Positions 33,494 through 42,500 of a stretch of 64,000 nt of DNA are shown here, in pieces. How positions within the stretch are numbered: position 1 is the stretch's first letter; every line of letters begins with the position of its first letter. A program made the translations under genes and the position numbers. Source of the stretch: Bog-105 sp965277435 (GTDB lineage: Bacteria; Acidobacteriota; Terriglobia; Bryobacterales; Bryobacteraceae); contig OZ255821.1 in the NCBI GenBank assembly GCA_965277435.1, positions 1,984,001-2,048,000 on the forward strand. Reading direction: 5' to 3'. The notes beneath the pieces were generated by a model. The model was not told the origin of the DNA. It saw nothing but the letters and a program-made list of their open reading frames with translations, and did not search any database.

Positions 33494-34765
33494 ATGGACA
33501 AATTCAAGATTGAGGGCGGTTTTCCCCTGCATGGGGAACTCGCTGTAAGCGGATCGAAAAATGCGGCGCTGCCGGCGCTGGCTGCTTGCCTTTTGACAGA
33601 CGAGCCGGTGGTGTTGCGGCGGGTGCCGAAGGTGCGAGACATCGTCACCATGCAGGATCTGCTCAGCTACACCGGCGCCTCAATTAAGGAAAGCTCGACT
33701 GAAAAAGGTGCCGCCGGGCAGATTTGCGTTGAAGCGAAGACTCTGGACCGTCCCGAGGCGCCGTACGAAGTCGTAAAGACAATGCGCGCTTCAAGCTTGG
33801 TTTTGGGGCCGCTGGTGGCGCGCACCGGCCGGGCCCGAGTGTCGATGCCGGGCGGTTGTGCGATTGGAGCCCGGCCGATCAATATGCATGTTTCAGCGCT
33901 CGAGGAACTCGGCGCAGTGATTGAGCAGGCATACGGCTATGTGGAAGCAAGTGCGCCCGACGGCCTGCGTGGCGGCAAGATCCAGTTCGATCGCATTACC
34001 GTAACGGGCACGGAAGATGTCTTGATGGCGGCGGTGCTGGCGCGCGGCGAAACGACCATCGAAAACGCGGCGCGCGAGCCGGAAGTGACAGATCTGGCCG
34101 ACCTATTGATCGCCATGGGCGCCAAGATCGAAGGGGCTGGTACGCCGACGATCCGAGTGCAGGGTGTGGAGCGATTGCACGGCGCTGAACATACAATCAT
34201 TCCGGATCGCATCGAGGCAGGGACTTTTCTGGTGGCCGGGGCGATTACCCGGGGCGATGTCGTCGTGACGAATTGCCAACCAGAACACGTTGCGGCGCTC
34301 ACCATGAAAATGCGGCAAGCCGGGGCGGAGATTCGGGAAGAGGCCGATGCGATCCAAGTCCGGATCTCGGGAAGACCATCGGCGATCGACGTGACGACGG
34401 AAGAATACCCGGGCTTCGCGACCGACTTGCAGGCACAGTACCTGGCTTGGATGACGGTGGCACAAGGGATCAGCTTCGTGACGGAGACCATCTTCGAGAA
34501 TCGGTTCATGCATACCCAGGAACTGGCTCGGATGGGCGCGAATATCCGCATTGAAGGGCGGCAGGCGATTGTGGCGGGCGAAGAGCGGCTCACCGGTGCG
34601 CAGGTGATTGCGTCCGATTTGCGGGCCAGCGCTTCTTTGGTGCTAGCGGCAATGATTGCTGCCGGTGAAACGACTATTGACCGCGTCTACCATATTGATC
34701 GCGGCTACGAGCGGATCGAAGAAAAACTAGCCGCGGCGGGCGCCAGCATCAAGCGGGTCAGCTGA
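33494..34765 (+). CDS. murA: UDP-N-acetylglucosamine 1-carboxyvinyltransferase
   Basis: A 423-residue EPSP-synthase-fold enzyme that transfers enolpyruvate from PEP to UDP-GlcNAc, the first committed step of peptidoglycan synthesis. LAVSGSKNAALPALAACLL carries the conserved Lys-Asn pair. SMPGGCAIGARPIN carries the catalytic Cys (about residue 119), so it should be fosfomycin-sensitive. The usual domain ends are intact. ATG 33494 begins right at the family N-terminus. It lies behind murQ and converges on the FmdB-like gene 8 bp away. Confidence 0.97.
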   Translation: MDKFKIEGGFPLHGELAVSGSKNAALPALAACLLTDEPVVLRRVPKVRDIVTMQDLLSYTGASIKESSTEKGAAGQICVEAKTLDRPEAPYEVVKTMRASSLVLGPLVARTGRARVSMPGGCAIGARPINMHVSALEELGAVIEQAYGYVEASAPDGLRGGKIQFDRITVTGTEDVLMAAVLARGETTIENAAREPEVTDLADLLIAMGAKIEGAGTPTIRVQGVERLHGAEHTIIPDRIEAGTFLVAGAITRGDVVVTNCQPEHVAALTMKMRQAGAEIREEADAIQVRISGRPSAIDVTTEEYPGFATDLQAQYLAWMTVAQGISFVTETIFENRFMHTQELARMGANIRIEGRQAIVAGEERLTGAQVIASDLRASASLVLAAMIAAGETTIDRVYHIDRGYERIEEKLAAAGASIKRVS

Positions 34766-34773
34766 GGTGTTAG

Positions 34774-35142
34774 TCAGCTTTTCGGACTCGCGTCTGAGGA
34801 AGACGACGAACTTGATTTCTCAGAAGAAGACGAACTGGATGTATTGGCAGCGGGAGAATCAGTCTTGCCGGAGCCTTCCGATTTACTCGATCCCTCCGAT
34901 TTACCGGACGAGTCACCCTTTGATTTATCGCCATTCGAGGGCGGTTTCGAGCCGGGACTGGACCCTTTCGCGTAATCGGTGATATAAAACCCGCTGCCCT
35001 TGAACATTAGTGCCGGCGCCGATAGCAGGCGATTTACATGACCGCCGCAATTGTCGTGGGTGGTCAGAGGTTGATCGACAAATTTCTGGCGAACTTCGAA
35101 CAGCTCACCGCATTTCTCACAGCGATACTCGTAGGTCGGCAT
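34774..35142 (-). CDS. FmdB-like zinc-ribbon protein with Ser-rich tail
   Basis: 122 residues. The first ~55 match the FmdB-type regulatory zinc ribbon (MPTYEYRCEKCGELFEV, then LLSAPALMFKGSGFYITDY). The second knuckle reads THDNCGG where the family usually has C-x2-C, so one Cys is lost and the neighbouring His may replace it. The last ~65 residues are low-complexity Gly/Lys/Ser ending in long Ser runs. It is 12 bp downstream of the S41 homologue on the same strand. The function of the family is unclear. Confidence 0.82.
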   Translation of the reverse strand: MPTYEYRCEKCGELFEVRQKFVDQPLTTHDNCGGHVNRLLSAPALMFKGSGFYITDYAKGSSPGSKPPSNGDKSKGDSSGKSEGSSKSEGSGKTDSPAANTSSSSSSEKSSSSSSSDASPKS

Positions 35143-35154
35143 ATAACGTTGTTG

Positions 35155-36438
35155 CTATTGTTCCTGGGGACTCTTCTGAATAATCGGGTGCTGGCCGCCT
35201 GAGACTACCGGGCTGTTGGTATCGTTCATCAGCTTGGCGATGGTGGTTTTTCCGGTGACCAGTTCGATGGACTGCTTCAACAAATTGTCCTCGGTGTTCT
35301 TGGGAGCGGTGCCGGGCAGCGGGTTGCCCTCCTGATCGTATTCCGGAGCGTTGTCGTTCTCGGCGATCTGCACAGTCGGCAGGACGCCCGCATCCTGAAT
35401 CGCTTTGCCGGACGGGGAGTAGTATTTGGCGACTGACAGAATCACTGCGCCCCCGTCGTCCATCTGGATGGTTTTGCGCACGCTGGCGTCCCCATAGCTG
35501 CGCTCCCCGACCACCTGGGATCGCTTGTCATCGAGCAGTGCGGCCGCGGCGATTTCAGCTCCCCCGGCAGTAGCACGGTCGGTGATGACCACGAGCGGTC
35601 CTTTCCAGATCGCATCGGCGGGATTGGCGGAGTAGTCCTTCTTTTCGGTTTTCTGGCCCTTGAGGTAGGTGATTTCACCGGAGTCGAGGAACAGGTTGGC
35701 TAATAGCACACCTTTCTCCTGTTCGCCGGTCGAGTTATGACGCAGATCGAGCACGATGTATTTGGCGCCCTGTCTTTTGAGCTCGGTCAGTTTTTCTTTA
35801 GTCTCGTCCAGGCGATTGCCGGCCAAGCTGGCGACGTGTAGAAAGCCAACCTGGTTGGGTAACATCTTGGCCGTTATGTCGGGAAGAACGACATTGGTGC
35901 GCGTCAAAGTGACTTTCTGCGGGTCGCGATCGCGCAGGCGGAGAACGGTGACATCGATGGTGCTGTTGGGAGCGCCCCGCAGGATCTGTTCGGCGTAGGC
36001 GAGCGGCATGTCGCGTGTGGCGACATTATTGATGCTTTCGATCAGATCGCCTGTCGAGATATTGGCTTTATCGGCGGGCGAGGAAGGCAGTACATCGACT
36101 ACCGCGACATAGCCATAGCGCTTGGCGAGAACCAGACCGACCCCTGCCTTAGAAGTGTCCTGACCCTTCTCGTACTGGCGATACTGGTCGGCGTTGAGAT
36201 AGCTGGCAAAAGGGTCGACCGATTCGAGCAGGCCATTGATAGCGCCCAGAGTGACGCTCTTGATGTCGGGCTCTTCCACGTATTCGAGCTTGATGTGCTC
36301 GAGAACTTCGGTGTAGACCTTCAAGTGGCCATAAACGTCGTCGGTAGCGACGGCACGTCCGCTTTTTGCGCCTAAGAGAAGTAGCACAACAACGCAAGTT
36401 GAGCTACCGACAATCATCCATTTAAAACGGCTGTTCAT
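35155..36438 (-). CDS. S41 (CtpA-like) protease homologue lacking catalytic residues
   Basis: 427 residues: N-terminal TM or signal segment (VGSSTCVVVLLLLGA), a cap helix region (VDPFASYLNADQYRQYEKGQ), a PDZ domain (GVGLVLAKRYGYVAVVDVLP, then ADKANISTGDLIESINN) and the S41 core. In CtpA/Tsp enzymes the core has SASASE, with Ser at the middle position, and a Lys in the (T/S)xGKG segment 25 residues later. Here these read TAGGAE and SYGDAS, so Ser is Gly and Lys is Asp. The fold residues around them are kept (LVVITDRA, YYSPSGKAIQD). ATG 36438 is chosen because the TM segment begins there. Probably a scaffold or regulatory pseudoprotease in the periplasm. Confidence 0.85.
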   Translation of the reverse strand: MNSRFKWMIVGSSTCVVVLLLLGAKSGRAVATDDVYGHLKVYTEVLEHIKLEYVEEPDIKSVTLGAINGLLESVDPFASYLNADQYRQYEKGQDTSKAGVGLVLAKRYGYVAVVDVLPSSPADKANISTGDLIESINNVATRDMPLAYAEQILRGAPNSTIDVTVLRLRDRDPQKVTLTRTNVVLPDITAKMLPNQVGFLHVASLAGNRLDETKEKLTELKRQGAKYIVLDLRHNSTGEQEKGVLLANLFLDSGEITYLKGQKTEKKDYSANPADAIWKGPLVVITDRATAGGAEIAAAALLDDKRSQVVGERSYGDASVRKTIQMDDGGAVILSVAKYYSPSGKAIQDAGVLPTVQIAENDNAPEYDQEGNPLPGTAPKNTEDNLLKQSIELVTGKTTIAKLMNDTNSPVVSGGQHPIIQKSPQEQ

Positions 36439-36632
36439 GAAAAGTTCGACCGGAGGGCTGTATTCAAAGTATAACGAAACAACCGGGTTGAGGGAGTGTA
36501 GTTTGTTTCGCTCTCTCTTTTTGGACGTAGCGGGACCGGGTTGGTACCAACTCGGCAGCTGCCCAACTACACCGCGCGCGATCTGGCCCGTATCCAGACG
36601 CGAACGGCAATTGAACAAAGTGAATGGGCTAA

Positions 36633-36755
36633 AGAAACTGCTGAAAGAGCGTTGCCCGCAGAACAACACGGATAAACGCCCATCGCAAATAAGTGTTTTA
36701 TCTGCGTTAATCCGTCTTCATCTGCGGCTAAATTCCGTATTTTCATCCATCTCAA
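36633..36755. repeat. ~120-bp interspersed repeat, copy 2
   Basis: Second copy of the element at 33350-33470. It occupies most of the otherwise empty 36439-36771 gap between the S41 homologue and the secreted PGQ-rich protein gene. Confidence 0.7.
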
Positions 36756-36771
36756 TGCCTGTTGACTTGCC

Positions 36772-38259
36772 TCACTTGAACTCGATAGTGCTTTCGCCGG
36801 AGTACTTGTGATAGTCACGGAAATCGATGGTGTTTTTGGTGCAGATGGTGCTGCCGCGCTGGCAGCTCAGATTTTCGGCATGCACCGGCAACAGGAATTT
36901 AGCCGTGCCGAGCGGGACTTCTTCGTAGTCGACCGCGGACGCGATGGTGTCGTCGGGGAAATCCTTGGGGACGTTGTCGGCCTGCATTTCGATGCGGCGG
37001 ACTTGGGCGGTCGTCTTATCGACCCAGATGCTACCGCTAAAAGCCGGACGCAACGTTTGCCCGCCTACCTGAATGGTCCAGTCGGAGTTGTGGAGGGCCA
37101 CTTTGAAGTCGTAGATCGCGGCAGGCTGGCGCGCGACGGCAGTCGATTGGAAGAACTTGAATTCGGCGCGCGTGGCGCTTTGAAACAGGCCGCTGAGCAC
37201 CGAGGCAAATTCGCCAGTGGAAGTAGTGCCGCCGATTTCCATCATGCTTTTGTTGGTGTGCCGCCCACCTACGGTGATTTCGCTATACCGTTCGCGTCCG
37301 TCTTCGTAAAGCACCTTCGCAGTGACTACGTCCATCGCCTGAAAGCCATCGGAACGCGACTGCTCCATGTAGCGCGTGGTGCTCTGCTGGCAGAGAAAGT
37401 TGGGCAGGCCGGTGGTAAAGCTCATGGCCCATTCACGGGTTCGGTCGATCAGCTGATCGTAGGCGTTGCTATGTTTTTTGGCTTCCGCCTGTTCGGAACC
37501 GTCGAGAGTAAAGTCGACTGGCCCATTGTCCGGAGTCTTCCTGGCGCTGGTGTTGCTCGGCTTCTGCGAAGCGGCGCGGGCGGATTGATCCGGTGGGCCG
37601 GAATCGTTGTCGCCCCCACTGCCATCTTTGGGCATGCCCCGATGGAGAACAGGACGGCCGGGGGCATCGGGGGCTCGCAGGATAGTCGGGCGCGCCATTT
37701 CCTCGTCATCGGCAGCGGGCTGGCCGGCGACCCCACGGGTGGGGTTAGCCTGGGCAGGTTCATCGGTGGGTGCGTCTTTGAGCAAGTCGACTGTCAGCGC
37801 GGTCAGGAAGGCCTCGTCGTCTTCAGCGGCCTCGATGTGAACGGTGGTCCGGCGAATAATCAGGTTGGCGGCGATGTTGCTGCCCTTGCGGGTCCACTTG
37901 GTGGTGGGCGCAATGGTCATGGTAAGAACACGACCGTCCTGGGTGGCCACTTGCAGCTTCTTGCCGTCGTTGGTGAGGGTGACGCCTTCAGCGGTGAGGC
38001 TCGGCTGCTGATCGGCGGCGGGCTGCTTTTGTTTCTTCTTATGATTGCGGGACGGGAGGGAGATGCCGCCGGTACCCAATGGACCTCCGCCACCGGGATA
38101 CTGGCCACCGGGATTTTGGCCGGGCGGGTACTGACCACCGGAGGGATCCTGGCCAGGAGGATATTGCCCGGGAGGCGCCTGTCCAGGGGGTACCTGTCCT
38201 GGATATTGGAAGGCGGCCAGCGGAAGAGCCAGAGACAAAAGTAAAGCGAGCCTGCTCAT
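36772..38259 (-). CDS. Secreted protein with N-terminal PGQ repeats, function unknown
   Basis: 495 residues with a signal peptide (MSRLALLLSLALPLAA). Residues ~18-60 are tandem PPGQ/PGGQY repeats, low-complexity and probably disordered. A Lys-rich stretch (NHKKKQKQ) follows, then a small beta domain (GVTLTNDGKKLQVATQDG), a disordered middle, and from ~290 a C-terminal domain (FLCQQSTTRYMEQSRSDGFQ to STIEFK) that may resemble acidobacterial lipoprotein-localisation-like domains. I assign no function. It lies upstream of the S41 homologue on the same strand, separated by a repeat. Confidence 0.75.
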   Translation of the reverse strand: MSRLALLLSLALPLAAFQYPGQVPPGQAPPGQYPPGQDPSGGQYPPGQNPGGQYPGGGGPLGTGGISLPSRNHKKKQKQPAADQQPSLTAEGVTLTNDGKKLQVATQDGRVLTMTIAPTTKWTRKGSNIAANLIIRRTTVHIEAAEDDEAFLTALTVDLLKDAPTDEPAQANPTRGVAGQPAADDEEMARPTILRAPDAPGRPVLHRGMPKDGSGGDNDSGPPDQSARAASQKPSNTSARKTPDNGPVDFTLDGSEQAEAKKHSNAYDQLIDRTREWAMSFTTGLPNFLCQQSTTRYMEQSRSDGFQAMDVVTAKVLYEDGRERYSEITVGGRHTNKSMMEIGGTTSTGEFASVLSGLFQSATRAEFKFFQSTAVARQPAAIYDFKVALHNSDWTIQVGGQTLRPAFSGSIWVDKTTAQVRRIEMQADNVPKDFPDDTIASAVDYEEVPLGTAKFLLPVHAENLSCQRGSTICTKNTIDFRDYHKYSGESTIEFK

Positions 38260-38323
38260 GGGTCTTCTTTATAGATGCGTTTGCATTGAAGAACGGTTTC
38301 CGGGAGGTGGAGGTAACAGCCGT

Positions 38324-39373
38324 TCACCAGCGCAAGAGGACGAGTTCGGAGCAGAAACCGGGTCCCATGGCGGCCAGAATACCCCAGGTGCCCGGAGCGG
38401 GACGCTGATGCTTCAGGACCTCTTCAAGAACAAAAAGAACGGAAGCGGAAGACAAATTACCGGTCTTGCGGAGGCAATCCCATGAGACTTGTAGTTGTCC
38501 ATCGTGCAGTTCGAGGGCTTGCTGAGTGGCCTCGAGCACTTTGGGGCCGCCCGTATGGATGACGAAACTGCCGATGTCCCGGCGGGTGAGTCCATGATCG
38601 GCGAGGAAGTCGTCGACGTCGCGGCGCAGATTCTTCTGGATGACGTCGGGAACGTCTTTCGACAGGACAATATTGAAGCCTTTTTCGGAAATATCCCAGC
38701 CCATGACACGCTCGGTATCGGGATAGAAGATAGAGCGAGTGGCCACGATGGCCGGTCCGGCAGCGCCCTCGCAATCGGTACCTCCGACCAGCACGGCAGC
38801 CGCGCCATCCCCAAAGAGACCGGTGCTGATGAGGTTAGCGGCCGAAAGGTCGTCCTGCTGGACAGTGAGGGAGCAAAGCTCGACGGAGAGCAGAAGGCAG
38901 GCCTGGTTCGGGAAGGCTTTGACGTAGTCGGCCGCGCGCGCGATGCCAGCGGCGCCGGCGACACAACCGAGCCCGAAAATAGGCATACGCTTAATGCGCT
39001 TATTCAGACCGATGCGGTTCATCAGGCGGCCTTCGATGGAGGGGCTGGCGATGCCTGTAATAGAAACAAAGATGAAGGCGCCCAACGCGGCGGGGTCGAT
39101 GCCGGAAGAAGTCATGGCGCGGCAAATCGCCTGCTGGCCTAGATCGAGCGAGGCCTGAATCCAACGGTCATTTGCCTCTCCCCAGCTCTTCAGGGGGTAC
39201 TCCTCTAACGGGAGAGCGAGATAGCGGCCGTCGACTTGCGTGGCAGCGTGGAGCCGCGTCAGAATGTCGAAACGTTCCAGGCGTTTGCCCCAGTGTTTGC
39301 GGAAGGCGGCTATCAATTCCTGTTGCGGGTAGTAGTGGGCGGGAACTGCGCTTTCGGCAGTGATGATCCTCAT
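38324..39373 (-). CDS. Type III polyketide synthase (chalcone-synthase family)
   Basis: A 349-residue homodimeric thiolase-fold enzyme that condenses acyl-CoA starters with malonyl-CoA. The catalytic triad is present: Cys137 in GLGCVAGAAG, His in VIHTGGPKVLEA and Asn in TGNLSSASVLF. GGAGGGG lies 9 nt before ATG 39373; a longer frame to 39445 has no family match. No methyltransferase, oxygenase or acyl-CoA ligase adjoins it, so the product (alkylresorcinol, pyrone or other) cannot be told. It is transcribed away from the sensor kinase gene. Confidence 0.92.
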   Translation of the reverse strand: MRIITAESAVPAHYYPQQELIAAFRKHWGKRLERFDILTRLHAATQVDGRYLALPLEEYPLKSWGEANDRWIQASLDLGQQAICRAMTSSGIDPAALGAFIFVSITGIASPSIEGRLMNRIGLNKRIKRMPIFGLGCVAGAAGIARAADYVKAFPNQACLLLSVELCSLTVQQDDLSAANLISTGLFGDGAAAVLVGGTDCEGAAGPAIVATRSIFYPDTERVMGWDISEKGFNIVLSKDVPDVIQKNLRRDVDDFLADHGLTRRDIGSFVIHTGGPKVLEATQQALELHDGQLQVSWDCLRKTGNLSSASVLFVLEEVLKHQRPAPGTWGILAAMGPGFCSELVLLRW

Positions 39374-39521
39374 ATGTAATTCGCCCCTCCAATGTATCGG
39401 ATGTTTTAAAGAGACACTGACAGAATCCCCAGGATGCGAACGCACCTATTTGTAAGTGGCAGTACTTCCATTACGCGACTGCTCTAAAGCTTCCTAAAGT
39501 TCCGGCCGATAGGCCTACTGA

Positions 39522-42500
39522 ATGACTTCGCCGCTGAGACGCTTTTGGTTCTTAACTTTCGCGCTCCTGCTTGGGCTGTTTGGGCCGGCGGCTAGTCTTG
39601 CGCAGACCGTGCGGTTTAAGGAGTATGTCGAGGGTCTGGACAATGTGAATGTGAACTGCATGGCTCAGGATCGGGCCGGATATCTCTGGGTAGGGACAGA
39701 AAACGGTCTGTTCCGCTACGACGGTTCGCGCTTCAGCAAATATGGTATGGCGGATGGACTGCCCGGGTCTTTTGTGCGGGCGCTGCATATCGATGGCGCA
39801 GACCGGCTCTGGGTCGGCACGGTGCAAGGGCTGGCTGTAATGGGCGCCGATGAACGATTTAAACAGATTCATTTTGGGAGCGGCGATTGGAGCGTGCCGT
39901 ATAACTCGGCGATCACATCAGACCGCGCCGGGAAAGTGTACGCCGTAACATCAACTGGGCTGTTGGCCGTTTCCTCCGCGGACCAGGGCAGAACCTGGGA
40001 GGCCGAATCGTTGCTGACCTCCCGCGAAGCGGCCGCGTTTGGTCCGGAAGGCATCCAGAGCGTGCTGGCGAATCAGGATGGTTCAGTGTTCTTTGGCTGC
40101 GGTGCGGGGATCTGCAAAAAACAGGGAGCATACGTAGCGCGCTGGGGGGCGGGTGATGGATTGCCGGCAGACAAGTGGGAGTCGCTGCTACGCCGGCGCG
40201 ATGGGGAGCTTTGGGCTCGGGGAATCTACCACATCGCCAATTATTCAAGCGAAAACAAGCGCTGGATGGTGCATGATCTGATCGGTGTTTTCAAGTCGAA
40301 CGCCGGGTACCCGCTGGCAGAAGATCCGGCAGGGCGGCTGCTGGCTGCCAGCGGGCCATCGTTGTTCGGGTATGCGGGCGGCAGCTGGAATGCGATCGCC
40401 GCTGCGGACGCGCCGGTCGAAGGAGAAGGCACCATCGTCACTATTTTCGTCGACCGGGACGGTACGGTTTGGGCGGGAACGCTCGGCCATGGGCTCAGGA
40501 AGTGCCAGGGGTACGGGTTGTGGGAGCACTGGCGAAGAGGGCAGGGACTCGGGAGAAACGAAGTCTGGTCGATCACGCGGGATGAGCGGGGCACATTGTG
40601 GGTGGGGCAGGAAAACGGGATTGACATGCTGGATCGAGGCGCGCGCGTGTTCCACGCGCTGAGCGTTCCCGGTCAGCAATTCGGACGGAGCCAGACATTG
40701 GCTAGTACGCGCGATGGATACGTTTGGGCGCGAAATGCCGATCGACGGTTGATTCGAATCGATCTTCTTTCGCATGCGGTAAAAACGTTCCCGATCGACG
40801 AGGTGCGCAAGCTTTTCGTGGATCGCGAGGGGCGTTTGTGGGTGATAGCGAATAAGAACCTGCTGATGGGCGAAGCCCAGGGACGGGGGCGCACGTTTCG
40901 CTCGGTCGAGATACCGGCCGGCAAGTCGACTGACTTGTCCACCATGACCGAGGGGCCGGATGGAGACTTGTGGTTTGTCTCGGCCCGGCATCTTTGGCGG
41001 CTGAATCGCAACAAGTGGACGGAGTTTAAGCTGGACACTTTTCATCTCGCCGGCGATCTCGCGAAGGTGGCGGTGGATGCCGCAGGGACGGTTTGGCTGG
41101 GAGGCGATACGACAGGTCTGAAAAAGATCAAAATCGCCGGAGACCGGATCATCAGTGCCACGAAGGTACCCCTGGCATCGGACTCGATCCTGTTTCTGCA
41201 AGTCGATCGGCGGGGCTGGATATGGGTTGGAGAAGACCAGGGCATGCAGGTCTTCAATGGCCGTAGCTGGAATCGCTATACGGTGGACAACGGACTGATC
41301 TGGAACGATCTGGATGACGAAGCATTCTGGGAGGATGCCGACGCTTCGATGTGGTTTGGGACCAGCGGGGGCTTGTCGCACTTTAAGGCCTATGCCACAC
41401 CGGCCGTGCAGCGGCCGCGAGCACCGGTCTTCGTTACGGCGCAATACGGGGCGGCGGCTGTTTTGAGCGCGACGCAGCATATCCGTTGGAGCAGCAGTCC
41501 TTTGACGATCCGGACGGCCTCGCTGAATCTGCGCAACGAAAAAAGCGGGCATCTCCGTTACCGCCTGCTGGGTCTCGAGGACGGCTGGGTCGAAACGGCT
41601 GAGCACGAGATCCGCTATCCGGCGTTGAGCCCGCGATCCTACCGCTTTGAAGCCATGACGATCGACACCGATACGGGTTTGTCGTCCGGCATTCGATCTC
41701 TGGAATTCACCATCTCACCGCCGTGGTGGCGAACCCGGGCGTTTATATCGTTTGTCGGACTATCCCTGTTTCTGCTCTCCATCGGTATCTGGCGTTGGCG
41801 CGAATTCGTTCTCGCTGAACGGCGCTCAGAACTGGAGAGGCTGGTAGCGGAACGCACCAACGAAATTGACCGTCGTCTGGCTGAGCAAAAGCTCTTGAAA
41901 GCAGAGGCGGAGCAGGCCAACCGGGCCAAAAGCGAGTTTCTGGCCTTCATGAGCCATGAGATACGAACGCCTATGAACGGGGTGATCGGCATGGCTGCTT
42001 TACTATCCGACAGTCCTCTGACAGGAGAGCAGCATGAGTGTGTGAACGCGATCCGTGACTCGGGTTCGGCACTTGTCACGATCATCAACGATCTCCTTGA
42101 TTTCTCGAAGATCGAAGCGGGAAAGCTGACGCTGGAGCATACCGAATTCGAGTTGAGAGCGGCAGTGAAAGAAGTGATAGCGATGGTGAACCGTACGGCC
42201 CAGGCGAAGGGTTTGGAACTGCGATCACAGATTGCTGCGGAGCTGCCGGCGTGGGTAGCCGGCGATCCGGTGCGCTTCAAACAGATGGCTTTGAATTTGC
42301 TTTCGAATGCGGTGAAGTTCACCGAAAGCGGCAGCGTTACCGCCTCGCTAACGGGTGTGATGGAAGAAGGTAAGGTTCGGCTGAAGTTTGCGGTCACGGA
42401 TACAGGAATTGGGATCTCGCCGGACTTGCAGAGCCGGTTGTTTCAAAGCTTCTCGCAAGCGGAGACTTCAACCACCCGTCGCTTCGGCGGAACGGGGCTT

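Noticed and set aside
36808..38244. 478-codon plus-strand frame opposite the PGQ-rich secreted protein
   Set aside because: The minus frame has a signal peptide and ordered repeats; the plus frame is a low-complexity Gly/Val/Arg mirror without a credible start.
40245..41606. 453-codon minus-strand frame inside the sensor kinase gene
   Set aside because: The plus strand shows unbroken propeller blades; the antisense frame is Pro/Arg-rich with no family pattern.
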